Below, one piece after another: positions 9,840-17,924 of a DNA stretch of 64,000 bases. The notes beneath the pieces are model-generated. The model was given only the letters and a program-made list of their open reading frames with translations. It searched no databases and had not been told where the DNA came from. How positions within the stretch are numbered: position 1 is the stretch's first letter; every line of letters starts with the position of its first letter. Both the position numbers and the translations under genes were made by a program. The stretch comes from Verrucomicrobium spinosum DSM 4136 = JCM 18804 (GTDB lineage: Bacteria; Verrucomicrobiota; Verrucomicrobiia; Verrucomicrobiales; Verrucomicrobiaceae), in assembly GCF_000172155.1 (NCBI RefSeq), contig NZ_ABIZ01000001.1, positions 1,488,001-1,552,000 on the forward strand, written 5' to 3'.

Positions 9840-10822
9840 TGAGCCGGCAACAGCGAACTTCCGTCCAACTGGATCCAATGGGGAGGCAGGACGTCCGCTG
9901 TAAAGTGGTTCGAAAAATTTAACCAGCGGTCTGCAGGGGGGCTGAAGACAAAGGAATTTTCATTGGTTCCCAGCCACGCAGCCCACCAACTGAGAGAACT
10001 GGAGGCGATGATGTGATGATCGCAGGACTTCATCAGTCGAAAATCCTCCGATACGTCTTCAGCGCGATTGTGATCGACATGTATGACAGATGAAGAGCAA
10101 GGAATTTGCTCTCTGACCCAATCCCAATCATCACTGAACACAAAGAAGGTGGGCGCTTGGAGTCTGGCCCGCATCTCGGACATCGCTGCCAGGCAGTACT
10201 CGAGGGAAGTGCAATGATAGCTGGAAGATTTCGTCTTGTCTCCCCGGCGGACGTGGAGAGAGACGGAGCTGCTGCGCTGAATTCTCTCCAGCACTGCTTT
10301 TGTGGCTCCAGCCGGAGGCGATTTCAGGGTGAGTTCTCGAAGAAGAATGTCCCTGATTTCCCCGAAGTAACGCTCATCCTGCCAGTAACCGACGAGGCAG
10401 ACATTGTCCGGGCATTCCAACACGTCCGGATCAAAATGGAAGTGCCGCTCCGACACCACTTTTCCGATAAGAAGAGGTTGTTTCGGTGTTTCTTCCTTGA
10501 AGGAGTGCAATCGCGGTTGGTATGGGCTGCCCAGCCCCAAATTGCCCAGAAGCCGAAGGGTGGCGCCCCGCAGTTTTCCTGGAAGGCGGGCCCGGATAGC
10601 CCTGGCAAGGCCTTCCAAAGGACACAAATGACTGATCTCGGCGTCCGTCGCGATCGGCGAAGTGATCAGGAATCGATCGAGTTGGAATGATCTGAATGGA
10701 TGGAGACGGTAGTGATAGTCGTCCAGCTTCAACGTGGTGCCAAGGTGGTAGGACAGCCTCCGGCCTGCCGCATACTGAAACATCTGGTTGCCGAGACCTT
10801 CGCTGATGTGGGATATCACCAT
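9836..10822 (-). CDS. Family 11 alpha-1,2-fucosyltransferase-like protein
   Basis: 328 residues. The N-terminus ISEGLGNQMFQYAAGRRLS is the signature of GT11. VSLHVRRGDK at 187-196 holds the H-x-R-R-x-D motif that binds GDP-fucose (Arg192, Arg193, Asp195). FVFSDDWDWVREQIP and SSSLSWWAAWLG are also standard GT11 blocks. The family adds L-fucose or a related sugar in alpha-1,2 linkage, which suggests a fucose-containing glycan, though some members use other donors. No GDP-fucose synthesis genes are visible here. Confidence 0.9.
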   Translation of the reverse strand: MVISHISEGLGNQMFQYAAGRRLSYHLGTTLKLDDYHYRLHPFRSFQLDRFLITSPIATDAEISHLCPLEGLARAIRARLPGKLRGATLRLLGNLGLGSPYQPRLHSFKEETPKQPLLIGKVVSERHFHFDPDVLECPDNVCLVGYWQDERYFGEIRDILLRELTLKSPPAGATKAVLERIQRSSSVSLHVRRGDKTKSSSYHCTSLEYCLAAMSEMRARLQAPTFFVFSDDWDWVREQIPCSSSVIHVDHNRAEDVSEDFRLMKSCDHHIIASSSLSWWAAWLGTNENSFVFSPPADRWLNFSNHFTADVLPPHWIQLDGSSLLPAQ

Positions 10823-11019
10823 CGACTGAGTTCTAAAGGGAGCCGTGCTGAGCCGCGCTATTTGCCGGCATTCGGCGGTACCTGCATCGCCCAGCAGGCT
10901 CCTCGATTGTTCACTGCTGCGACGCTTCCTTCAATATCGCCTATAAATGCCACTCCGCCGTGATTTGGGAATCGGCACACGGACCCAATGCCGCATGATC
11001 ATGCCTGCACGCAACTGCA

Positions 11020-11826
11020 CTATTTGCCGGTGCAGTCGATAGGGCTCATGAACAACCAAGGCGTCTCGTGTTGGCGTCCTTCAGACACTACCTTGGCGCG
11101 ATAGCGACGGGGGATGAATTGGTCTATTCCCGCTCTGGTGGGGCATTCGTGCCAATCTCTGCTCTCGGGCAGAACCTTCGTGATGTGGTGAGAGGCTGCA
11201 AATCTCTTGAGAAGGCGGTCGCTCACGCCGGGGGCCTCAAATTCATGCAGTTCCACCAGCACCATTGCACGGCTCATCCAGACGGCTACGCCTGGGTCTA
11301 AAAGTACGTCCTCAGCACCCTCGACGTCACAGATTAATGCTACGCGTTCACTGTTAAAGTGCATTTGGGCCAAGTCGGCCAGATTGCACCGCCCCTCTAT
11401 TTGGACCAAGTGATCCACTCCGTTTAGCTGCGAAAGATTGCGGCAGAGAGACCGGCCTTCTTCAGCTATTTCAAAGGCGATTTGCCTTGCATTTGTAAGG
11501 CGCGCCATGCCCACCACATAGTACCCTTCAGCTGCTCCTATGTGAACTACGCAGCTCGGATTCCACGCTGCGATGGCGTTCACGCTCTGGTGCAACTCTC
11601 TTTCGTAGATGCCGAGAAGTTTCGGGGGATATGCGCCCGCAGAGGCCCCTTTTACGTAGCGCATTCCCGTAAATGGCCCGGAGGCCACTGTATAATTGGT
11701 GATGGCGACAATCCCTTCGACCAAACGTCTCGTCAGCTTCAATGGAGCCGGGATGAATCTGGAGACCATTTTTCGGGCCGTGCGAAAAAGTGGGAACTGT
11801 CTGACGTGAGTAGGTGCTGGCTGCAT
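11020..11826 (-). CDS. Putative SAM-dependent methyltransferase (FkbM-like)
   Basis: 268 residues from the ATG at 11826. A longer in-frame start at 11916 would overlap the upstream gene by 65 bp and adds a disordered leader, so the inner start is preferred. The core CVVHIGAAEGYYVVGMARL is a Rossmann-type motif I loop. A following acidic strand (IAFEIAEEGRSLCRNLSQLN) and VALICDVEGAEDVLLDP resemble FkbM-type methyltransferases. A plausible role is O-methylation of the glycan, for example at its end. Neither substrate nor activity is proven by the sequence. It follows two further methyltransferase-like genes. Confidence 0.65.
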   Translation of the reverse strand: MQPAPTHVRQFPLFRTARKMVSRFIPAPLKLTRRLVEGIVAITNYTVASGPFTGMRYVKGASAGAYPPKLLGIYERELHQSVNAIAAWNPSCVVHIGAAEGYYVVGMARLTNARQIAFEIAEEGRSLCRNLSQLNGVDHLVQIEGRCNLADLAQMHFNSERVALICDVEGAEDVLLDPGVAVWMSRAMVLVELHEFEAPGVSDRLLKRFAASHHITKVLPESRDWHECPTRAGIDQFIPRRYRAKVVSEGRQHETPWLFMSPIDCTGK

Positions 11827-11851
11827 GGGGGTATCCGCCGTTGAGACGTTC

Positions 11852-12613
11852 CTATCGGGGTTTTTTGAACCAGAAACACCCACATCCATAGTCCTGATGA
11901 TCAGACTCGGCTTCACTCGGGTTTGGAATCATGCCAACGTCAATGGCATTGTCTGGAACAAGGCTGAACTCTTTAAGCTCAAGATCTTTGAATGCGTTGA
12001 TCACCTGGCGGTAGGAGTAGATGCGGTGGGCATTGAATACGATCATTGGTTTGCCAATAGGAACCGCGAAAAGGAGATCTCCTCCGGGAGCGAGAACCCG
12101 AATCAGTTCCTGCATGGCCCGTTGATCGCCCACGGGGTCCAACTGATCACCATAGCGACCCAACCCGATGTGCTCCACCACATGCATGCAGGACAGTGAA
12201 AGGATTGAGTTGGACTCAAAATGCAGGTTGGTGAGGTCACACTTTCCAGTGGTGAGGTTGGACAGTCTTAGATTTGCTGGGCGGTAGTCGTAGAATTCCA
12301 CTGGGACGAATCCGGAAACGATCGCTGCGAAGTGGAGAGTTGAAGATAGATCAATATGAAGGGCTGGGGCAGTTGAATGAATGATGCGTGCCGCCCATGC
12401 AGGAAAATAGACGTAATGGGTGTCAAATCCGGTTGTGGCAGTTCTGTCGTCCATCAACGCCCAACTTTTCTCCCAAGGCATTGGGGTGGAGACTCCTGCC
12501 GCCTGTGACATGGATTCGAATTGACGGAATTCTGTTTTGAATTGCCTTTCCAGCTGGAGTTGCCTGAGCTTCCTCGCTGCAAAGTTGAGAGATCGGCCGA
12601 GCAGGGATGTCAT
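11852..12613 (-). CDS. DUF268-like protein, probable methyltransferase fold
   Basis: 253 residues from the ATG at 12613 (MTSLLGRS); an in-frame start at 12661 would overlap the upstream gene. The central part contains MHVVEHIGLGRYGDQLDPVG and then ELIRVLAPGGDLLFAVPIGK, the hallmark of the DUF268 family, which has the shape of a class I methyltransferase with a post-motif-I block. Biochemical function is not established for the family. Its place in the operon between two SAM-enzyme-like genes and next to the exporter suggests modification of the sugar chain. Confidence 0.72.
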   Translation of the reverse strand: MTSLLGRSLNFAARKLRQLQLERQFKTEFRQFESMSQAAGVSTPMPWEKSWALMDDRTATTGFDTHYVYFPAWAARIIHSTAPALHIDLSSTLHFAAIVSGFVPVEFYDYRPANLRLSNLTTGKCDLTNLHFESNSILSLSCMHVVEHIGLGRYGDQLDPVGDQRAMQELIRVLAPGGDLLFAVPIGKPMIVFNAHRIYSYRQVINAFKDLELKEFSLVPDNAIDVGMIPNPSEAESDHQDYGCGCFWFKKPR

Positions 12614-12641
12614 TTTCCTTTGTTGCAAGTGTCGGAATTGT

Positions 12642-13316
12642 TCAATTGCCCAGCCGGGCAAGCACCCTTCGAGCGAAGTTTGTCAGCCGAGGGAAAACTC
12701 CACTTTGAGTCGAGGAAAACGGATATCGTTCGGCAAAATTACTGTGCCAGTCCTCATCCAAGACGGGCTTAAGCATCTTGGGGACGCAAACCACCACATC
12801 ATCCAGTATGGTCGTGACATGATTTGGGAAATTCTTCCATAGCAGATTGAAGAGATCGTCGATGCCGATCCAGTGTTCGGATTTGTGTGGCGGAGGCGGC
12901 GGACCGAGGAAACACCGTGCATCGTCGATCAATATTATCGGGTTTACGCAAGATTTCAACGCCTCCACTTCTGCTACAATGGGGCACTCGTCGATATCGG
13001 CACCGGTCCCTGGCCCGCAGTAATGACCGTCAAGCCAGAAGACGGTAGCTCCGGCTAACCTTTTGGCGATGGTCGGGAGGACCTCAGCGCTATTCCCAAT
13101 CACAAATTCGATGTTGATTAGGTGGGCGAGTCGCCGAGAAGTTGTCCGACTGATCTCCGGATTGACTTCAATGGTTATCACCTTCTGAAAGTGAGAGGCT
13201 GCCCATTCGGTAGTCCCGCCCATAAAAGTACCAGTTTCAACAAAGCAATCCGCAGGAAGTCGCTCAAGTAGCTTGAGGATGAGCTCTTTTGGAGCCCCCA
13301 TTCTTATGTGTCCCAT
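12642..13316 (-). CDS. Class I methyltransferase-like protein
   Basis: 224 residues. CFVETGTFMGGTTEWAASHF near 24-43 is a motif I-type SAM-binding loop. The acidic strand VITIEVNPEIS follows about 25 residues later, as in macrocin/TylF- and FkbM-like enzymes. VFWLDGHYCGPGTGAD and IILIDDARCFLGP supply further Asp/His residues that could bind metal, as TylF-type methyltransferases need. Function is inferred from fold only. The gene ends 28 bp before the DUF268-like gene and starts 3 bp after the stop of the exporter ATPase gene, so it is tightly linked to export. Confidence 0.68.
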   Translation of the reverse strand: MGHIRMGAPKELILKLLERLPADCFVETGTFMGGTTEWAASHFQKVITIEVNPEISRTTSRRLAHLINIEFVIGNSAEVLPTIAKRLAGATVFWLDGHYCGPGTGADIDECPIVAEVEALKSCVNPIILIDDARCFLGPPPPPHKSEHWIGIDDLFNLLWKNFPNHVTTILDDVVVCVPKMLKPVLDEDWHSNFAERYPFSSTQSGVFPRLTNFARRVLARLGN

Positions 13317-13319
13317 ATG

Positions 13320-14588
13320 CTAAAGTTTGATAAAGGGTAATACAGGGGCCAAAACGCCTGGTCGTGCTTCCACCCAGTAGGGAGACTCGCTCAAGCCACC
13401 TCTCACTTGGAGCGAAACAGAAGGGGCGTTAGCCATCGGTTGACTGATCCATTTGGACCAGTGGATACTCACAATAAGTTCAAATCGATACGAGCCCTCG
13501 TTTAACATATTCTGTGGAATCCAACTGATAAAACGGTTCGGTCCACGAGACAGAACTGGCCAACATTGTTCAGCGGTATCAGTTTGCAGTGACCACCAAA
13601 GAAGTTGGCCGTTGTCAGCGTAGATTGCATAGCCCAATGTCAAAAGGGGGGTCGGCTCCTCAATGACGCCTTCAATAAGTACCCCAAACTTGGAGTGGCC
13701 TGGTATGTCTTGCTTCAGCGACTGCAACTCTTCGTCCACAAGCGCAAATCTAGTGACGCTAAATGAAGCGTCCGCAAGGGCAGCGGTTGCAATACCTTTC
13801 CATTCAGAAACAACAGATTCTGTTGAGCTAAGGTAGGCCGCTATCACGTCGTTGGTCGGCCCGTCGAGTTTTTTCGAGCCCGCCTCCAGTAGGATGCAAC
13901 GGCGGCAAAGCGTGGAAATGACGTTCAGCTGATGGCTGACGAACAATACTGTTCTTCCGCTCTGGGCAACATCCTGCATTTTCCCCAAGCAGCGTTTTTG
14001 GAATTCTGCGTCACCGACCGCAAGCACCTCGTCAACTATCAAGACTTCGGGTTCCAGGTGGGCCGCCACAGCGAATGCGAGTCGAACATGCATTCCGCTG
14101 CTATAGTGTTTGACTGGTGTGTCGAGAAATCGTTCTATTTCGGCAAATGCGACTATTTCATCGAATTTGCTTCTAATTTCGGAGATGGTCATCCCCAATA
14201 TGGCCCCGTTGAGGTAGATGTTCTCTCGGCCAGTGAGTTCAGGATGAAAGCCAGTTCCCACCTCAAGGAGACTGGAGACTCGCCCGCGAAGGGTCACACG
14301 TCCCCTCGTAGGTTCGGTGATCCGAGAAAGAATCTTGAGAAGCGTGGACTTGCCAGCTCCATTTCGCCCAATGATGCCAAGAACTTCACCTTGTTTGACT
14401 TCGAATGAAACATCTTTAAGTGCCCAAAAATCTTCAGATCGTGCAATTTCCTGCTTTGCCGGGCGGAATAGGGCGCCAACCTTGTTGGTGATTACATCTC
14501 TGAGGGCGGTATAGCGAGCTGTTGTTGTCGCGTGGCGCAGGGCATACTTCTTTCCGAGGTTTTCGATGCTGATGATGTAATCCGACAT
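13320..14588 (-). CDS. wzt: Wzt-type ABC transporter ATPase with C-terminal glycan domain
   Basis: 422 residues from the ATG at 14588 (MSDYIISIENLGKKY), the usual Wzt start; an in-frame start at 14696 would add 36 residues with no likeness to the family. Walker A is GRNGAGKST at 75-83, the signature is YSSGMHVRL (162-170), Walker B is VLIVDEVLAVGD and the switch His is in SHQ at 219. Residues ~250-422 form an extra C-terminal domain like that of Wzt proteins that read the chemical cap on a finished O-chain. With the permease at 14766 it would export an undecaprenyl-linked polysaccharide across the inner membrane using ATP. Confidence 0.93.
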   Translation of the reverse strand: MSDYIISIENLGKKYALRHATTTARYTALRDVITNKVGALFRPAKQEIARSEDFWALKDVSFEVKQGEVLGIIGRNGAGKSTLLKILSRITEPTRGRVTLRGRVSSLLEVGTGFHPELTGRENIYLNGAILGMTISEIRSKFDEIVAFAEIERFLDTPVKHYSSGMHVRLAFAVAAHLEPEVLIVDEVLAVGDAEFQKRCLGKMQDVAQSGRTVLFVSHQLNVISTLCRRCILLEAGSKKLDGPTNDVIAAYLSSTESVVSEWKGIATAALADASFSVTRFALVDEELQSLKQDIPGHSKFGVLIEGVIEEPTPLLTLGYAIYADNGQLLWWSLQTDTAEQCWPVLSRGPNRFISWIPQNMLNEGSYRFELIVSIHWSKWISQPMANAPSVSLQVRGGLSESPYWVEARPGVLAPVLPFIKL

Positions 14589-14765
14589 TAGATTGCTGGG
14601 CGGTTGTCGGGTGACTGCGTCACCACGTAGGCGGTCAACTATCAACTCATGATCGGTTCGATGAAAGTGCGGACGTATCGGTGAGGCAAGCGGCATTCAT
14701 GCTCAACTGGCACCTTTTCAGCATGAATGTTGAAAACGGTTGGAGGTGGAACGATTGAACTGCTA

Positions 14766-15617
14766 CTATATGATATCTGCGAAGCGTCGTTCCATTCTTC
14801 GGAAGTAACGGACTCCTACGATGAGAAGGAGCCCAGAAGTTGCAAGGGAGCAAAAGAAGCCCGTGGTGGATAAGCCGGATTCATCCCCGAAGCACCAACG
14901 GAAGCCGTCAATAACGCCTACCATGGGGTTCAATGAGTAGAGCAGGCGCCATTGTTCCGGGATGAGCGAAGTGCGAAAGCCTACGGGAGAGATGAACAGA
15001 CCAAATTGGACGATGAAGGGGATGATGTAGCGAAAATCTCGGTACTTGACATTTAGCGCTGTTATCAGGAGGCCAGGCCCAAGCGCGGCCAAGATGGCAA
15101 GGACGACAAATGCGGGCAGGGCGAAGACCTGCCAGCCCGGGATGTGCTGGTACCACACCATAAGCCCAGCGAGGATGGCGAAGGAAATGACGAAGTCCAC
15201 CAGGCTTACTACAACCGCGCTGGCCGGCAAGATGAGGCGGGGGAAATAGACCTTGGAAATGAGATTCGAGTTTGAAACAAGACTCTGGCTGGACTCGGTC
15301 AGAGCGTTCGCGAAGAATTGCCATGGAAGCATGGCCGCTCCTACCAGAATTGCGTAAGGCAACGGGCCGGAATCGAGTTTGGCGACTTTTCCAAAGATGA
15401 CGGTAAAGATGAGCATGGTGAGCAGTGGTCGAAGAAGCGCCCAAGCGATGCCAATCACCGTTTGCTTGTATCGCACCAGGATGTCCCGCCAGGCAAGAAA
15501 CGCAAAAAGCTCGCGATAGCGCCAGAGGTCACGCCAGTAGTGGGCCTCCGTACGGCCGGCTTCAATTACCAAAATGGTTTTGGGGTCTGGCGGCATTGAT
15601 GAAGCTGGTGAGTGCAA
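14766..15617 (-). CDS. wzm: Wzm-type ABC transporter permease for polysaccharide export
   Basis: 283 residues with six hydrophobic segments and the ABC-2 layout. The N-terminal amphipathic stretch (YRELFAFLAWRDILVRYKQT) and the end of the last segments (YSLNPMVGVIDGFRW) are diagnostic of Wzm/TagG/RfbA-type permeases. It forms the membrane channel with the ATPase encoded downstream. The 177 bp between its stop and the chosen Wzt start hold no other gene. The frame could also begin 7 codons later (MPPDPKT). Confidence 0.92.
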   Translation of the reverse strand: MHSPASSMPPDPKTILVIEAGRTEAHYWRDLWRYRELFAFLAWRDILVRYKQTVIGIAWALLRPLLTMLIFTVIFGKVAKLDSGPLPYAILVGAAMLPWQFFANALTESSQSLVSNSNLISKVYFPRLILPASAVVVSLVDFVISFAILAGLMVWYQHIPGWQVFALPAFVVLAILAALGPGLLITALNVKYRDFRYIIPFIVQFGLFISPVGFRTSLIPEQWRLLYSLNPMVGVIDGFRWCFGDESGLSTTGFFCSLATSGLLLIVGVRYFRRMERRFADII

Positions 15618-15674
15618 AGGTTGAGTTCTGCGTGGGTTGTACTCGATTGATCTGGATGCTCTGTTTTCGAATCG

Positions 15675-17240
15675 TCACTGTTTCGGGATGGCCTTGTAGA
15701 TGATGCATCCCGCTCCCCATGCGCTGTTAGAGAGGGGGATTCCCATCATCCGACTGGGAGCATCATCGATGGTAGAATGTACCATTTTGAAATCCCCCCG
15801 ATTGATCGCGGCCTGCAGTTTTTCAGGCAGCGGTTGGTGAAGGCCCGGCGTTCCTGTCCCGTGCGCTGTGAGCACCATGTAGTCGAGATTCTCAGGATCG
15901 ATTTGTTCTGCAACCAGATTGTCGTACACCTGGCATTGGTCGCCGATGGACCACCAGTGGGCCCATGCCAGCACCCTTGAGCCCGGAGGGATGAGGCTTC
16001 TTACAAGCGCGGATTGTGCGGTCCAGTGCTGGGTTTTTGGCAAACTGGCAGTGATCAGCAGATAACGCACGTTCTTTACGGCAAGGAGAGCGATCACTGA
16101 AATGCTACACAGCATGCATGCAGTGGACGCAATCCCGGCGGGTAAAAATTGAGAAGCGCGGCGCGGGTTCGCAAATCCGCGATTTGCAGCAGCGATCAAC
16201 CAAGGCGTCCAGAACCAGTAGTAGTAACCTTGATGCGGGTAACGGGTGAAAAAGAAGGCCCACACCAATAAGGGTGCAACCCAAAACTGACACCACGAGA
16301 GGAACTCTTCGATCCCCCGACTTCTGATCAATTGCCAAACCCCCAACAGCGCCAGCAAGGCAGTTGCCGCTACAGACGTAGGATAGTAGATAAGAAGCTG
16401 CTGAACACTATCGGCTCCAGGGGAGGACACGAGGCCGAATGTGACCGCGATGTTTTGTGTCAGAGCTCCAGGATGTTCCCCCGTTGCCCAAAGGGCTGTC
16501 GCGGCCCATGCCGCAGCTCCACAAAGTAGGAGGGTGGAAGTCTGGAGCGCCTTGCGTGACGCCGGCATCCTGGAAAAAAGAATCCATCCCGCGCGGATTG
16601 TTCCAAGAACCATGATACAGGGCACGCTGACCACGCTACAACACGCCAGAAGAAGATTGCTGATCCACAAGTTTCGGGTGGAGGTCTGCGAGGAAGAAGC
16701 CGCAGCCAGTCCTGCGTAGCCGAAGAGCATGGCAAGTTCGTCTGGACGGCCCGCAGCCCCGGCAAAGATCAATCCGGTGGCGATCCACCAGCGCCACTTT
16801 TTAACGTTGCCGTCCAATTTGCCAAAAAAGATGCCCAAGGTGAAGACGAGGGCCAGATGAATGACTGCGTCATAAGCGACACAGGTTCTCCAACTAAATC
16901 CAAAGAGTTTGGCAAACAGGCCAAATCCCAGGGGATATCCTGGGGGGTAGGTGAAGAAAATTTCCTCGATACCCGGCTGAATTGCGGGTCCGAAAAAGCC
17001 CGTCTCTTCCTTTGCAGCCCAAGGACCTCCCAGGAGCCAAGACAGACCAGTGCACTTGAAAAACACTTCGTCCGTGGCTGGGGCTCGCCCGAAGAAGATC
17101 AAAAATGCCAGCCATGATGCCGCCACAAAAAGGAAGATCGTGAAACCGAGACCTCGTTGTGAATCCAGATGACTGGGCATTATGTGCGTGGAGCGGTCTT
17201 TCAATTCTGCTTCCAGACTGAGTGGTGTTCGGGCGGACAT
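15675..17240 (-). CDS. ArnT-like (GT39/GT83-type) membrane glycosyltransferase
   Basis: 521 residues with many hydrophobic segments. After the first membrane helix comes a periplasmic acidic loop (GRAPATDEVFFK) that in this group holds the catalytic Asp/Glu. TYPPGYPLGF is a frequent motif of the PMT/ArnT clan. These enzymes take a sugar from a polyprenyl-phosphate carrier on the periplasmic side and add it to lipid A, protein or a glycan. A second in-frame Met (MPSHLDSQRG, residue 21) may be the true start. It lies 57 bp downstream of the exporter permease. Confidence 0.75.
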   Translation of the reverse strand: MSARTPLSLEAELKDRSTHIMPSHLDSQRGLGFTIFLFVAASWLAFLIFFGRAPATDEVFFKCTGLSWLLGGPWAAKEETGFFGPAIQPGIEEIFFTYPPGYPLGFGLFAKLFGFSWRTCVAYDAVIHLALVFTLGIFFGKLDGNVKKWRWWIATGLIFAGAAGRPDELAMLFGYAGLAAASSSQTSTRNLWISNLLLACCSVVSVPCIMVLGTIRAGWILFSRMPASRKALQTSTLLLCGAAAWAATALWATGEHPGALTQNIAVTFGLVSSPGADSVQQLLIYYPTSVAATALLALLGVWQLIRSRGIEEFLSWCQFWVAPLLVWAFFFTRYPHQGYYYWFWTPWLIAAANRGFANPRRASQFLPAGIASTACMLCSISVIALLAVKNVRYLLITASLPKTQHWTAQSALVRSLIPPGSRVLAWAHWWSIGDQCQVYDNLVAEQIDPENLDYMVLTAHGTGTPGLHQPLPEKLQAAINRGDFKMVHSTIDDAPSRMMGIPLSNSAWGAGCIIYKAIPKQ

Positions 17241-17261
17241 TCTGTTGAGGCCAAGTGTCGC

Positions 17262-17897
17262 CTAGTAGTTCAACAGGTAATACAGGCTTTTCGCCAGTTC
17301 AGTTTGAAAGGCGATGAATCCATCCTCGTGCCTCCACCAATCCGTCTCTGAGTAGCGAGGGTGGGGAATGGCCCGAACATGTACAGTTGCGCCGGTTCCC
17401 TCCAGAGCCCGTTGAAAAATCCAACGGGCGCGTCGGGTGTGGAATGGGTCTGTGGGGATCAATATGTCCTTTGCTTGATGCGCGATGACCCAATCACGAA
17501 GGGCGAGGGCCTCGTCCCGTGTGCTTGTGACATTTTGACCAAGGGGCCGAATGGCTGTGGATGGGACCCCTTTTTTTGTGAGAACAGTGGTGTTGATTTC
17601 GGCCTCGCTGGGCTGCTGCAAGAGATTCTGTGATGGGCTCTTCTCTGGCTGTGTCACCAGAACAACCGTAGACTGCCCCGCAAGATACATGTCTGCGGCG
17701 GTAAAGGGGCGCCAGTCCCTTCCTCCGCCCAAAACGACTATGGCATCTGCTTTTAGGACAGGATCATCCACCACCCAGGTACGGGCGGCGGTTCTAAGCA
17801 GGGATTCTCGGAAAATCCACGCCACACCGAGCAGCACCGCGACGACGAGGATGAGCTTGACCAGCCGGAAGGCGAGACGGGCGAGGAATGTGATCAC
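17262..17897 (-). CDS. YdcF/SanA-like DUF218 membrane-anchored protein
   Basis: 211 residues with one N-terminal membrane helix (about 8-30) and a DUF218 domain. ADAIVVLGGGRDWRP near 50-64 is the first DUF218 block, and TSTRDEALALRDW with ILIPTDPFHTRRA match the later conserved ones. In other bacteria, members (SanA, YdcF, ElyC) affect envelope permeability and undecaprenyl-phosphate metabolism, but no precise reaction is established. Its position between a membrane glycosyltransferase and a carbamoyltransferase supports an envelope-glycan role. Confidence 0.8.
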   Translation of the reverse strand: MITFLARLAFRLVKLILVVAVLLGVAWIFRESLLRTAARTWVVDDPVLKADAIVVLGGGRDWRPFTAADMYLAGQSTVVLVTQPEKSPSQNLLQQPSEAEINTTVLTKKGVPSTAIRPLGQNVTSTRDEALALRDWVIAHQAKDILIPTDPFHTRRARWIFQRALEGTGATVHVRAIPHPRYSETDWWRHEDGFIAFQTELAKSLYYLLNY

Positions 17898-17924
17898 TAG
17901 GGAGGTGTGAAAGAGAAATGAAGG

